A stretch of DNA of 64,000 bases. Origin: Okeania sp. SIO1I7. Its GTDB lineage: Bacteria > Cyanobacteriota > Cyanobacteriia > Cyanobacteriales > Microcoleaceae. The translations under genes were made by a program, and so were the position numbers. The notes under the pieces were generated by a model. It was not told the DNA's origin. It saw only the letters and a program-made list of their open reading frames with translations, and made no database searches. Positions 37,388 to 47,280 of this stretch are shown in pieces (position 1 is the stretch's first letter; every line of letters begins with the position of its first letter). The DNA is taken from the NCBI GenBank assembly GCA_010672585.1, contig JAAHGF010000026.1, positions 49,230 through 113,229 on the forward strand, given 5' to 3'.

Positions 37388-37606
37388 AACTTCCGCGTAG
37401 CGGCACTAGCTGTCGGTCAATTTCTTAACTATCGTGTAGCATTAGAAAAATTGGCTTCAGAAAGAGTGCTTTATCTGGCTGTACCTACAGATATTTATCA
37501 AGATTTTTTTTCAGATTCGTTTGTCCAAACTGTGCTAGAAAGATATCAAATAAAACTGTTGGTTTTTCATATTCAAAAGGAGGAGATAATTTTATGGAAA
37601 AACTAG
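37388..37606 (+). pseudogene. xisH: XisH, N-terminally truncated
   Basis: The frame reads ALAVGQFLNYRVALEKLAS and RVLYLAVPTDIYQDFF, ending LVFHIQKEEIILWKN, which is the C-terminal half of XisH (fdxN-element excision controlling factor family). The N-terminal half with its nuclease-like core is replaced by a TTTTGACTTTTAACTT tandem repeat. It overlaps the start of xisI by 13 bp, the normal xisH-xisI arrangement. The truncated product is unlikely to act. Confidence 0.7.
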
Positions 37607-37923
37607 ATTATCGCGAATTAGTTCAGAAAATTATCAATCAACACGCTCAGGAACATTCTGAGGAAGATATGGAAACAACAGAAATAGTTTTCGACTTAGA
37701 ACGCGACCGCTATTTATTGTTGTATGTGGGATGGCGTGATGAAGAACGAATGTATGGTCCAATTCATATTGATATTAAGGATGGAAAAATTTGGATTCAG
37801 CGTGATTTTACCGAAATAGGATTAGCTCATCAATTGGTAGAATTGGGAGTACCCTCATCAGATATTGTTTTGGGATTTCGAGCGCCTTATATTCGACAAT
37901 TTACAGGTTTTGCCGTGGTTTGA
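37594..37923 (+). CDS. xisI: XisI-family protein
   Basis: A 109-residue protein of the fdxN-element excision controlling factor family: MEKLDYRELVQKIINQHA, LLLYVGWRDEERMYGPIHID, GKIWIQRDFTEIGLAHQLVE, and ending RQFTGFAVV. In heterocystous relatives XisH/XisI are required for excision of the fdxN element, but the family is widespread without that element and behaves like a toxin-antitoxin-type pair. The gene itself is intact although its partner xisH is truncated. An AAGGAGG ribosome site lies inside the end of xisH. Confidence 0.85.
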   Translation: MEKLDYRELVQKIINQHAQEHSEEDMETTEIVFDLERDRYLLLYVGWRDEERMYGPIHIDIKDGKIWIQRDFTEIGLAHQLVELGVPSSDIVLGFRAPYIRQFTGFAVV

Positions 37924-38078
37924 ATTAAGGGATGACTTCTGAGTTCCCTGTAATGATGATAGCGCAGCTCCTCTGAAAGAGGCTGTTGAATTTGAAATCC
38001 AAACTAGAATTTCCTGATATTCAATTAAGAACGGTTTTAACCAGGGCTAATTATCCATTATTCATTATTCATTATCCA

Positions 38079-38655
38079 TTAATGAAATGAATCTTCTTCG
38101 TCAAAGATTGGCGGCCAAAGCTCGGAAATCGATATCTCCCAACCGGGAAAGAGTTCTGGAACGGTCAAGATGTCATCACCAGTAAGTTCAACGGTATCTG
38201 CTGTGGGACGATAAATTGCTACTGTTTCTTCGTCAGGGTCGATTAAAATTCCTACTTGCACTCCCAGTTCGATGTATTTCCTAACTTTCTGTTGCAGGTT
38301 TGGGATACGGTCGCTTTGAGATTTGATTTCTACTGCTAAGTCTGGAACCATTTCTGCAAAGTAACGAATGCTTCGCCGCAAGCGTTCTGCCTTTACGAAA
38401 GAGATATCTGGTGCTTTGAGGTTGCTATCCGGTAGAATAAAGCCTCCTGCGGAGTCGAATACTCGCCCCAGACGACGAGGATTTACCCAGGCATAATATA
38501 GAAGCGCCTAAACGCATAGTTATTTCGCTTGATATTATGTCTGATGGTCCCATGACTGATATTTTTCCACTTTCTAATTCAAATTGATAGTCAAAACCTG
38601 CTTCCTTGGCTAGGGTTTGCAGTATTTCTAGGTCTTTGACTGTCACGTTAGACAT
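38079..38655 (-). pseudogene. Uma2-family endonuclease with one frameshift
   Basis: The start codes for MSNVTVKDLEILQTLAKEAG and GKISVMGPSDIISSEITMRLG; the frame then shifts near 38505 and continues LLYYAWVNPRRLGRVFDSAG, APDISFVKAERLRR and the catalytic PDLAVEIKSQSDR. Restoring one base would give a normal about 190-residue Uma2 protein (PD-(D/E)XK fold). Either a genuine inactivating mutation or a sequencing error is possible. Confidence 0.75.
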
Positions 38656-38824
38656 AACTTTAGTTATATAGGTTTGTGGCTATTCTAGCATATTTGGCGT
38701 TAATGGTTTGTCTAGGGTGGGTTTTTCATCAGTATATAAACGTGCCATATATTCTGTATCTTTTTCGGAGATGTCTAATAGATACAGATATAATATTAAC
38801 GGCATTCCTAAAATCTGAAAAACT

Positions 38825-41515
38825 ATGACCGACAAATTTAACAGTTTCGTTGCATTAGCAAAGCAGAGGTACAGAATAACACTTACTTCAGTTGAGCAAA
38901 AGTTATTAAAGGCTATTGTTAAAGGAGAAGTAGCTGATTATCAAGTTAAATCCCCAGAACTTACTTTGCTTAGGGAACAGTTAGATTTAGAACTGTTAAA
39001 AGCACAGTTAAAAGGGTTAGAGGATGTAGATAAGTTAGAAGATTTGGAAGGTTTAGGTTTAGAACAGTTAAAGGAGTTAGAAAAGTCAGAACATCCAGAA
39101 CAGTTAAAACAGTTATTAGCAGCGATCGCTAAAGAAAAGGAATTTAATAATCCAGCGACAGCAGAATCATGGGGAGAAAAGCGGATATTATCGGCTAAGT
39201 TTATTGAGTGGTTATGTACAGATGTGGAAGCTTTTAAATATTTTACTAATCATGGTTTACAGATTTGTGGAGCGAAGATTTCGGGGGAATTAAATCTTGA
39301 GTTTGTTAAGTTTGAAAGTTTATTGTATTTCACAGAATGTGTTTTTACAGAAAAAATTATTCTCAAGGGAGCGAAGGTAGAAGAAGTCAAGTTTGATGGT
39401 AGTCATGTTGTTGGTATTGATGCTGGGTTGATTAAAGTTAGGGGCAGTTTACATCTGGAAAATGGCTTTCAAAGCAAGGGTGAGATAAGGTTATCTGAAG
39501 CTACTATTAGTGGTCAACTCCTTTGTAGTGAAGGTCATTTCTTTAATAAAGAAGGAACTGCGCTCTCAGCTGAGAATATAAAAGTCAAAGCTGATATCTT
39601 TCTGAGAAATGGTTTTAAAGCTGAGGGAGAAGTCCGTCTATCTGGAGCTACTATTGGTGGTCAACTTAATTGCATTAAAGGTCTTTTCTCTAATGAAAAA
39701 GGAGATGCGCTCTTTGCTGACAATATAGAAGTTAAAGCTGATGTCTTTCTGAGTAATGATTTCAAGGCTGAGGGCAAGGTAAGTCTATTAGAAGCTACTA
39801 TTGGTGGTCAACTTAATTGCATTAAAGGTCTTTTCTCTCATAAAAGAGGAGATGCACTCTTTGCTGACAATATAGAAGTTAAAGCTGATGTCTTTCTGAG
39901 TAATGATTTCAAGGCTGAGGGTAAGGTAAGTTTATCTGGAGCTATTATTGGTGGTACACTTGATTGCCATCAAGGCCATTTCTGTAACGAAAAAGAAGAT
40001 GCGCTCTCAGCTGAGAATATAGAAGTCAAAGCTTCTGTCCTTCTTAGCTATGGTTTCATAGCTAAGGGAAAAGTCATTCTATCTGGAGCTACTATTGGCG
40101 GTCAACTGTATTGTAGTCAAGGTCGTTTCTATAATAAAGAGGGAGCTGAGGAAATTGCGCTCTCGGCTGACAATATAGAAGTCAACGCTGATGTCTTTAT
40201 GAGAAATGGTTTTAGGGCTGACGGAGAAGTTAGTCTATCTGGGGCTACTATTGGTGGTCAACTCTCTTGTAGTGCAGGTCATTTCTCTAACCCAGGAAAA
40301 TATGCGCTCTTTGCTCAGAATATAGAAGTTAAAACTAACATCATTCTAGGTTACGGCTTTAAAGCTGAGGGTGAAGTAGATTTAACAGCAGCAAATATTA
40401 AAGGAAATCTCAACTGTACTCATGGCAACTTTTCCAATGAGAAAGGTAATGTTTTATCTGCCGAAGGAATCAATGTTGACGGAGATATTATATTAGATAG
40501 AGGAACTTTTGAAGGGAAAATTTACTTAGTTAGTGCTAGAGTTGATGACACTTTAAGTATGGTCAAAATTCAAGAAAAAGTAAATTTCCCACTACTTCTA
40601 TTTATCCTATATTTTTTCATTAAAAGTATAAATAATTATCGAATCGCATTACTACTTCAAAAAAAATATCAAAGAATAGAATCAGAATATAAAAGAAGAG
40701 AATCCGCATCTCATTACATGAAATTAGACCTACAATTTGCTAGAATAGGTCGCCTCAGGGATGACGAGCAAAGCTGGCCTCAAAAGAAAAATCTCAACCT
40801 TGATGGTTTCATTTATCAGAAATTTGGTGCAGATGATGCAAATGATAATATTAAAGTTCCTAAAGATAGCAAAACCCGCCTAAAATGGCTGAGACTTAAA
40901 CCAGAGAATGAATTTTTTCCTCAAACTTATGAACAACTAGCAGAAGTTTTAAAAAAAGAGGGCGATACAGATGCAGCTACAGAAATATTAATTCATAAAG
41001 AAAGAGATATTAGACCAAAACTCAACTGGTTAAGTCAATTTTGGAATTACTTTCTAGACATTACAATTGTCTATGGCTATAAACCTACAAGAGCTTTATT
41101 TTTGAGTAGTATTTTTATATTCAGTGGTGTTTATTTGTTTCGTGCAGGTTATGAAAATTGTTCAGACTTAATATCTAATAATAAATGCTTATTTTCACCA
41201 TCTTCTGAAATCAGTCCATATATTGAAAATCAAGAAACTGAAGATAAAAAAACTAACAATAATAAAACCATTGATATAGACTATCCAGAATTTAATTTCT
41301 GGTTATATTCATTAGATACATTCATCCCCATAGTTGACCTACATCAACAAACATATTGGCTGCCAAATCCTAAAAAAGGTCAAGAAATTCCATTAATATT
41401 ATTCAAAGTCAAAGCAGGTCGCTTATTAAGATGGTACTTATGGGTTCACATAATCTTTGGTTGGATATTAACATCCCTCTGGGTAGCAGGTTTCAGTGGT
41501 TTAGTTCGTGGTTAG
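38825..41515 (+). CDS. Large membrane protein with seven 49-residue beta-type repeats
   Basis: An 896-residue protein. Residues 45-100 are a Leu/Glu-rich coiled coil. From about 150 to 575 there are seven repeats of 49 residues, each with NIEVKADVFL, FKAEGEVSLSGATIGGQL and C.GHFSNE; the conserved Cys recurs at 234, 283, 332, 381, 430, 482 and 531. The alternating pattern suggests a right-handed beta-helix. Residues 588-600 are hydrophobic, followed by a charged helical domain and two further spans (756-773, 870-892) with the segment SLDTFIPIVDLHQQTYWLP. Related proteins are annotated as membrane-associated oxidoreductases without proof. The function is unknown. The 3' end is duplicated downstream. 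Confidence 0.75.
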   Translation: MTDKFNSFVALAKQRYRITLTSVEQKLLKAIVKGEVADYQVKSPELTLLREQLDLELLKAQLKGLEDVDKLEDLEGLGLEQLKELEKSEHPEQLKQLLAAIAKEKEFNNPATAESWGEKRILSAKFIEWLCTDVEAFKYFTNHGLQICGAKISGELNLEFVKFESLLYFTECVFTEKIILKGAKVEEVKFDGSHVVGIDAGLIKVRGSLHLENGFQSKGEIRLSEATISGQLLCSEGHFFNKEGTALSAENIKVKADIFLRNGFKAEGEVRLSGATIGGQLNCIKGLFSNEKGDALFADNIEVKADVFLSNDFKAEGKVSLLEATIGGQLNCIKGLFSHKRGDALFADNIEVKADVFLSNDFKAEGKVSLSGAIIGGTLDCHQGHFCNEKEDALSAENIEVKASVLLSYGFIAKGKVILSGATIGGQLYCSQGRFYNKEGAEEIALSADNIEVNADVFMRNGFRADGEVSLSGATIGGQLSCSAGHFSNPGKYALFAQNIEVKTNIILGYGFKAEGEVDLTAANIKGNLNCTHGNFSNEKGNVLSAEGINVDGDIILDRGTFEGKIYLVSARVDDTLSMVKIQEKVNFPLLLFILYFFIKSINNYRIALLLQKKYQRIESEYKRRESASHYMKLDLQFARIGRLRDDEQSWPQKKNLNLDGFIYQKFGADDANDNIKVPKDSKTRLKWLRLKPENEFFPQTYEQLAEVLKKEGDTDAATEILIHKERDIRPKLNWLSQFWNYFLDITIVYGYKPTRALFLSSIFIFSGVYLFRAGYENCSDLISNNKCLFSPSSEISPYIENQETEDKKTNNNKTIDIDYPEFNFWLYSLDTFIPIVDLHQQTYWLPNPKKGQEIPLILFKVKAGRLLRWYLWVHIIFGWILTSLWVAGFSGLVRG

Positions 41516-41800
41516 GGAAGAAGGCGTTTCAGTTATCAGAAATTATATCAGAATGAAGGCAGAAGGCAGAAGTTACAGCATATTTCAGGCAAATGAGGTA
41601 CAGGTTAAATGATGAAAATATTGTAGTGCGGGCATCTTGCCCGCGACGGGTGTACCTCACGCTTAGTGGTTTAGTTCGTGGTTAGGGAAGAAGGCAGAAG
41701 GCAGAGGGCAGAAGGCAGAAGTTACAGCATATTTCAGGCAGGTGAAAATATTGTAGTGCGGGCATCTTACCCGCGACGGGTGTACCTCACGCTTGAAAGC
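41495..41800. repeat. 170-bp tandem duplication of the 3' end of the 896-residue gene
   Basis: AGTGGTTTAGTTCGTGGTTA, which includes the last codons and stop of the gene, recurs at 41665, 170 bp further on. Both copies are followed by GGGAAGAAGGC, a GCAGAAGTTACAGCATATTT phrase and GTAGTGCGGGCATCTT.CCCGCGACGGGTG. A third CTCACGCTT boundary ends the array near 41795. The rest of the gap to 42290 is repeat debris with CGCTACGCG palindromes. Confidence 0.8.
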
Positions 41801-42228
41801 ATGATAAAACTAGGTTTTGCTGTACCCATAGCTCCGCTAAACGCTGTCGCGATAGAACTCCTTTCCGCTACGCGATAAAACTACGTTACGCTAGCGCGAA
41901 CGCATTCCCACTCACTTATTCTTATTACCTTTATTTTTCATTTTAAAAAGCACCTACGCAGAGCGAATTACTTACTTCAAAAATACACCAAAATTTCCTT
42001 CAAATCAATACTGATGTATTCCTTACATATCAATGCTTTTGACAAATGGCCTAAAAAGCCAGATGACTACGTTTTGCTGTGCTATAACAGCCTATTTTTG
42101 CCCCTAAATAGCTCATTTGAACTTTTTTTGGAAAATTTAGTTTAAATTCCAAATATATTTGACAAAAAATATAATCTTAACTAATATAAATTTTTTTTAC
42201 CCACTGTTGGACAGAAATTGTCCATTCT

Positions 42229-42308
42229 TTACCGAATAATTAAGGTAAAATTCCTCTTCTTTTCAAGGAGAGGTAATTATTCATTATTCATTATTCATTA
42301 TTCATTGT
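42229..42308 (+). repeat. Short TTACCGAA-family element reaching into the SDR gene
   Basis: Starts TTTACCGAATAATTAAGG, jumps to TTCAAGGAGAGGTAATT and ends in four CATTATT repeats with ATTGTTGAA. The last repeats overlap the final codons and stop of the minus-strand SDR gene. Confidence 0.7.
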
Positions 42309-43121
42309 TGAACCCCTACTCCCTAAAGTTTGAATCACAATTAAATCCATATACCACTGAATTATTGGCGCCAATAAGCTATGAAGTTTATCCAGCAAAG
42401 TCATTTCTAAACCAGGAGCGATCGCGAAAGTTTTCTTCTTCATTCCCCGCACAATTTCAACAGCCATATCTTCTGCACTCCAGACACCAGAAGTTTCAGT
42501 AATACGTTTAGTTTCTAAAGGCTTAGTTTTATTCTCTACTTCCAACTGTGGCGTATCTGTATCTGGTGGATAAACTACAGAAACAGAAATTCCAGACAAT
42601 TTCAACTCTCCACGCAGAGACTCTGCCAAACCTCTAATGGCAAATTTACTAGGGCAATAAGGAGTATAACCATAAATTCCAATCAAACCAGCACCAGAAG
42701 AAATCATCACAATATGCCCTTTTTTTTGTTGTTCCATCATTGGTAAAACTGCTCGTACACAATAGAGAGAACCAAAATAATTAATTGCCATGGTCTGCTC
42801 AAAAATTTCTATTGGCAACTCTCGAAAATAACCAGGGTGGGAAATACCAGCAGCAGTAATCAACAAATCTGGCGTACCTATTTCTTTGACTGCTTGACGG
42901 ATGGCAGTTTCTGTTGCTCCTCGGTGTGCCACATCAGCAGGAATAGTAATAATTTTTTGTTCTGGGTTAAGTATAGTAGCAGTTATTTCCGCTTTTGCTG
43001 CCTCCAGTTTTTTCGGGTTACGAGCAATAATTGATATATTGCTTCCTTCCGTAGCAAGTAGTTTAGCTATTTCTTTACCTATACCACTAGAACCACCCGT
43101 GATAATTGCGTGTTGCCACAT
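42291..43121 (-). CDS. Short-chain dehydrogenase resembling 3-ketodihydrosphingosine reductase
   Basis: A 276-residue SDR. The NAD(P)-binding motif is TGGSSGIG (8-15), the Asn of NYFGS, the catalytic Ser in MISSGAG and YCPSK with Tyr and Lys are present. The phrases GHIVMISSGAGLIGIYGY and YPPDTDTPQLE are close to eukaryotic KDSR/TSC10, which reduces 3-ketosphinganine. A sphingolipid or other long-chain ketone reduction is therefore possible. The C-terminal MNNE is supplied by a TTACCGAA-family repeat. Confidence 0.78.
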   Translation of the reverse strand: MWQHAIITGGSSGIGKEIAKLLATEGSNISIIARNPKKLEAAKAEITATILNPEQKIITIPADVAHRGATETAIRQAVKEIGTPDLLITAAGISHPGYFRELPIEIFEQTMAINYFGSLYCVRAVLPMMEQQKKGHIVMISSGAGLIGIYGYTPYCPSKFAIRGLAESLRGELKLSGISVSVVYPPDTDTPQLEVENKTKPLETKRITETSGVWSAEDMAVEIVRGMKKKTFAIAPGLEMTLLDKLHSLLAPIIQWYMDLIVIQTLGSRGSTMNNE

Positions 43122-43395
43122 AATTTTCTAGTAAATCTTAACCATAAAATTAGATTTTACCACAGTAGCTTTAAAGACAGTATTTCAGACTAAAAATTCA
43201 ATATAAAATCAATAAATTTGTTCTTTTTGTACTCAATTTGACTAAAATTTGTATCGGGTTGATTATAATTATTGTAGTCATACTAAATCTGATGTAAATA
43301 ATTAACAAACAAATTAAGTATAATTTTACAATTAGTAATTTGTTAATTTCATCCGTCATAGAATAGAACATTTAGAGCGTGACTCAAATTCAATA

Positions 43396-43599
43396 GTAAG
43401 CATTCAGCTATCAGCATTCAGCTATCAGCTATGAGTTATTAACTCATTATTTTGGCAGGGAGAATTAGTCTCGAAAAAGAATGAAAAGTTATTAATGAAA
43501 TTGGTCATCAGCGAACCTTAGTCGTTGCTTGATTCTTTCAAAAGCTGAATGCGAGCACATTCCGCAGGAAATGCTAAATGCTAATAGCTAAATGCTTAC
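43396..43599. repeat. MITE-like element, GTAAGCATTCAGC family
   Basis: Ends GTAAGCATTCAGCTATC and GATAGC-like TAGCTAAATGCTTAC. The flanks ATTCAATA (43388-43395) and ATCCAATA (43600-43607) agree at seven of eight bases. At 204 bp it matches the copy at 2060-2262 in length and interior. Confidence 0.8.
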
Positions 43600-43677
43600 A
43601 TCCAATATTTATTGGTATTCTGACTTTATGAAATTAATTTGTAATCTAGCTGGAATAATAGATGTCAGCGTTAATTT

Positions 43678-43889
43678 TTACCGAATAATTAAGGTTTCAA
43701 GTCTCTCCTTTAAAGGAGAAACGAGCGGTCGTTAGCGCAGCTTTCCCGTAGGGTGGGATGGCGAGGTCTTTTCGCCATATCCAATCGACCAAGAGAGAAA
43801 AAATTTTCATGATTAGTCAATCCTATCCGTTTTCTTTTGAGGGGTAATTATTAATTATTAATTATTAAGAACTAATAATTAATTGTTGA
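43678..43889 (+). repeat. Dispersed repeat, TTACCGAA family (full length)
   Basis: TTACCGAATAATTAAGG, CTCCTTTAAAGGAG, GCGGTCGTTAGCGCAGC, GGGTGGGATGGCGAGG, CCATATCCAATCGACCAAG, then a TAATTAT tandem and ATTGTTGAA. One of the best-preserved copies. Confidence 0.78.
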
Positions 43890-44050
43890 ATACTTCTCTA
43901 TTTTGCCTTTAATTAAGGCTTTTATACTTATAGATAGTAGTATTAATATATACTATGTAAAAATAAATAAGCATTTTATCGAACAACAATAGAGGTGTAA
44001 AATTAACAAAATAAATCATTTTTCGTAGTCTTGTTCCTCAAAAAAATCTC

Positions 44051-44234
44051 TTACCGAATAATTAAGGTTTAAAGCCTCTCCTTTAAAGGAGAAAAGCAGT
44101 CGCTCTTCGGATATTCCCGAAGGGTGGGATGGTGAGGTATCCTCGGTGGCCGACCATCGACCAAGAGAAAAGAAAAAATTTTCACGCTCCGCATCAATCC
44201 TATCCGTTTTTAAGGAGAGGTAATTATTAATTAG
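44051..44234 (+). repeat. Dispersed repeat, TTACCGAA family
   Basis: TTACCGAATAATTAAGG, CTCCTTTAAAGGAG, CCCGAAGGGTGGGATGG, CATCGACCAAGAG and AAGGAGAGGTAATTATT. It runs straight into the GGGTTTGC-family element that begins at 44234. Confidence 0.75.
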
Positions 44235-44739
44235 GGTTTGCGGAAAAAGTATGCATGGTGGGGGTAGGAGTCAACCCACCCGCGGGGCCCGACCGTGGAA
44301 GGTAGGGCTGTTTCATTCTCAATAGACACGGGGACACACCAGACACACCAGACATGGGGATGGAGGCTTTTAAGCGCCATTGAACCCAATATCCTCTCAG
44401 AGCTTAAAGACGCTTATTGGCGCTCAAAATCGGCAAATTTTGGCAAATTTCACTGTTCCACTATCCCCTCATCTCCTGTTCTCCCGCTCATCCTTAATCT
44501 ACAATACTTTAAAACAGCCCTGCGACCGTGGAGGGGAAGTCAGGAGGACCTCCTCAGGTCAGGAGAAATGGGAATTATATAGGAGACAGTAGGAAGAATT
44601 CTCCCAAGATTGTTCTGCCCAACTCTTGACTAAAATCCTAAATTTTTGAACCATTATCACCTAAAACTTCGCACTTTTTGATACTTAAAAAGGCTACAAC
44701 CTTTATATGTAAAAACTTTTAGATTTGATTGGTAAGCCC
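44234..44739. repeat. GGGTTTGCTGA-family element, long copy
   Basis: Left end GGGTTTGCGGAAAAAG, right end GATTGGTAAGCCC, with the family phrase GCTACAACCTTTATATG before the right end. The interior includes an AGACACACCAGACACACC repeat and a 95-codon frame without protein character. It lies upstream of the symporter gene. Confidence 0.55.
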
Positions 44740-44923
44740 TAATAATTAATAATTAATAATTAATAATTAATTATTAATTGTTCCCTATCCCTATTTCCCA
44801 ATTTCAAGATGTTTTATGTACGACTAAAATCAGACCTCTATATGCTATCATGCCTGAAATATTTATAAATTAATGGTATAAATGTCTAATTCAACAAAAA
44901 TGATTAGTAGGTAAAGTTAAAAT

Positions 44924-46420
44924 ATGAAAAGACAAACTTGGGTATATATACTCCTATTTCTATTAATACCAACTGTTGCCTTAGCCCAAGAACCTGAAAC
45001 AGGACAGACTTTTATTGAAACCATCGATCAAACCTTTTCCAGTTTCGTAGGTGTAATATTTAGTATTCTTTTCTTTAAAATTGGCGGCTTTCCCTTCATA
45101 GTTTTATGGTTAATTGTTGGTGCAATATTTTTCACTATCCGAATGCAATTTATTAATATTCGAGCCTTTAAACACGCTATCGATATCGTGCGTGGAAAAT
45201 ATGACGACCCCAATGACCAAGGAGAAGTTTCTCACTTTCAAGCTTTAGCAACAGCATTGTCCGGAACAGTAGGATTGGGTAATATCGCAGGTGTAGCTGT
45301 AGCTGTGAGTATCGGTGGCCCTGGTGCCGCATTCTGGATGACAATTGCTGGTTTTTTTGGCATGACCAGTAAATTTGTGGAATGTACTTTGGCTCAAAAA
45401 TATCGCATTGTTCAACCAGACGGTACTATTTCTGGTGGCCCAATGCGTTATTTGTCCGCAGGTTTAGCAGAAATGGGACAGGGAACTTTAGGCAAGATTT
45501 TAGCTGTGCTATTTTCTGTGTTGTGTATTTCTGCTGCTTTCGGTGGCGCTAATATGTTCCAGGCCAATCAGTCTTACGGTGCAGTTGCTAATGTATTGCC
45601 AGGTTTGCCTAGTTGGGTTTATGGTTTGGTGCTGGTAGTTTTAGTTGGATTAGTAATTATTGGTGGAATTCAACGCATTGGTATGGTGGCAGGTACTCTT
45701 GTACCTTTGATGTGTTTGCTATATGTTTTGGCTTCCTTATTTATTCTGTTGGTTAATATTACAGAAATTCCTGGGGCGATCGCTACTATTATCTCTGGTG
45801 CTTTTGTTCCTCAAGCTGTAGAGGGTGGTATTATTGGCGTAATTATTCAAGGGTTTCAGCGTTCAGCTTTTTCTAATGAAGCTGGAGTGGGTTCGGCAGC
45901 GATCGCTCACTCTGCGGCCAAAACTGATGAACCTATTCGCGAGGGTTTGGTAGCATTGTTGGAGCCATTTATTGATACTATTGTGGTCTGTAATATGACT
46001 GCTTTGGTAATTGTAATTACTAAGGTATATAGTGCAGATGAATTTGCTGCTTTGCGGGAAGCTAAGAAAGGTGCAGAATTAACTTCGGCTGCTTTTGGTA
46101 CTGTTTTGGCATGGTTTCCCATTTTATTGGCGATCGCTGTTTTCTGTTTTGCGTTTTCCACAATGATTTCTTGGAGTTACTACGGCGAACGTTGTTGGGA
46201 TTATTTATCTGGTGGTAGAGGGTTGATTATTTACAAAATCTTGTTTTTGGTTGCTGCTTTTATTGGTTCGGTATCAAACCCTTCTTCAGTAATTGATTTT
46301 AGTGATGCGACTCTGATTTCGATGGCTTTTCCTAATATCTTGGGGGGCTATTTTTTATCCGCTCAAGTAGCAAAGGATTTACAAAATTATATGGGTCGTC
46401 TCAGTAAAGGAGAGCATTGA
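44924..46420 (+). CDS. Sodium:alanine/glycine symporter (AGCS family)
   Basis: A 498-residue inner-membrane transporter taking up small neutral amino acids with sodium. The family marks are ATALSGTVGLGNIAGVAVAV, FFGMTSKFVECTLAQKYR, GPMRYL, and QRSAFSNEAGVGSAAIAHSA in the second half. About ten hydrophobic segments follow an N-terminal signal-like segment (TWVYILLFLLIPTVALAQ). It is longer at the N-terminus than many bacterial homologues, as is usual in cyanobacteria. No neighbour suggests a specific substrate. Confidence 0.93.
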   Translation: MKRQTWVYILLFLLIPTVALAQEPETGQTFIETIDQTFSSFVGVIFSILFFKIGGFPFIVLWLIVGAIFFTIRMQFINIRAFKHAIDIVRGKYDDPNDQGEVSHFQALATALSGTVGLGNIAGVAVAVSIGGPGAAFWMTIAGFFGMTSKFVECTLAQKYRIVQPDGTISGGPMRYLSAGLAEMGQGTLGKILAVLFSVLCISAAFGGANMFQANQSYGAVANVLPGLPSWVYGLVLVVLVGLVIIGGIQRIGMVAGTLVPLMCLLYVLASLFILLVNITEIPGAIATIISGAFVPQAVEGGIIGVIIQGFQRSAFSNEAGVGSAAIAHSAAKTDEPIREGLVALLEPFIDTIVVCNMTALVIVITKVYSADEFAALREAKKGAELTSAAFGTVLAWFPILLAIAVFCFAFSTMISWSYYGERCWDYLSGGRGLIIYKILFLVAAFIGSVSNPSSVIDFSDATLISMAFPNILGGYFLSAQVAKDLQNYMGRLSKGEH

Positions 46421-46523
46421 CTTAATCAAAGAATAATGATATAATGCATTAAAAAGCGCCTCTATTTAGACAGGCTGCCAATAGGCATATATGAAATCCA
46501 TCACAACCAAGCTCAAACTTAAT

Positions 46524-46660
46524 CAGGACTTACGCATGGACACCAAATCGAGTGAGGACGCCATTCGGAGCTTTGCGGAACGCAAATGCCATTTCCTAAC
46601 GGAATGCTCCGCAAACGCCCCTACATATGGCGTTTTCAAGGTAAATTTGTGTAAGTCCTG
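46524..46660. repeat. Element, AGGACTTACGCA family, 5-bp target duplication
   Basis: Ends CAGGACTTACGCA and TGTGTAAGTCCTG, flanked by TTAAT on both sides (46519-46523, 46661-46665). The interior has a hairpin GAGCTTTGCGGAACGC with GCGGAATGCTCCGC. Confidence 0.82.
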
Positions 46661-46719
46661 TTAATAACAAACAGAAAACGCTCTTGGCTCAACACGCAGG
46701 TTATAGCAGATGGTGCTAT

Positions 46720-47008
46720 GTGCGACTCGTTGGCTAGTAAAGACTGCCTAAAGCCAGGTATAGCAAGCCTTCCAGGTAACAACATGAAGTAAAACTTTCC
46801 CTACGGGATAACTTCGTTAACGACCTGTGAAAACTCTTATGTCCTTAGTGGTGAAATTCCACCGCCTTGTTGTTGGGTAGAAAGCATAGACCATGGGGTA
46901 GCGACTGAACATCAATCCCCGAAGCTGGTTTAAATGGAGTCAAAGCTTTAACTGCCAAATAAGTGAGACTCCTAGCAGAGACTGACAAGTGGACACACAG
47001 GAAGGTAA
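46720..47008 (+). mobile_element. Group II intron 5' fragment
   Basis: Begins GTGCGACTCG, the consensus 5' splice-site sequence of subgroup IIB introns, and continues with domain I landmarks common in cyanobacterial introns: CTAAAGCCAGGTATAGCAAG, GGTGAAATTCCACCGCC, GGGTAGCGACTGAACATC, and GAGACTCCTAGCAGAG. No reverse transcriptase frame and no domain V/VI are found; it is cut at about 47008 where a TTAGGGTTTGC repeat begins. It cannot splice alone. Confidence 0.65.
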
Positions 47009-47280
47009 TTAGGGTTTGCTTATGGAAAGTCTTTTTGCTGGGGTAGGGAGTAGGGACCCACCCGCGGACCCCTCCCAGGAGGGGAAAAAGGGAGTAGGGA
47101 GTAGTTAGGAGGTAGAATAAATGGGAATTACAGAGTCAGTGGCCAAAACAATAGAAAGAGTGATTTTTCGGCTTTTGCTTCGCTGAAAATCCTCACTTTT
47201 TTAACAATCGCTTGCTGAAAAGCTCATACTTTTTCAAGACATAAAAAGCCTAAAACCAATATCAGTCAAGACTTTGATAT

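Noticed and set aside
37388..37923. fdxN-element excision system
   Set aside because: No nif/fdxN genes or xisF recombinase are present and xisH is truncated; the XisH/XisI family is common outside that context.
42218..42502. Plus-strand frame opposite the SDR gene
   Set aside because: It is the shadow of the SDR coding strand and a repeat tract.
44295..44592. Two overlapping plus-strand frames upstream of the symporter
   Set aside because: They lie in a GGGTTTGC-family element and include AGACACACC tandems; no protein character.
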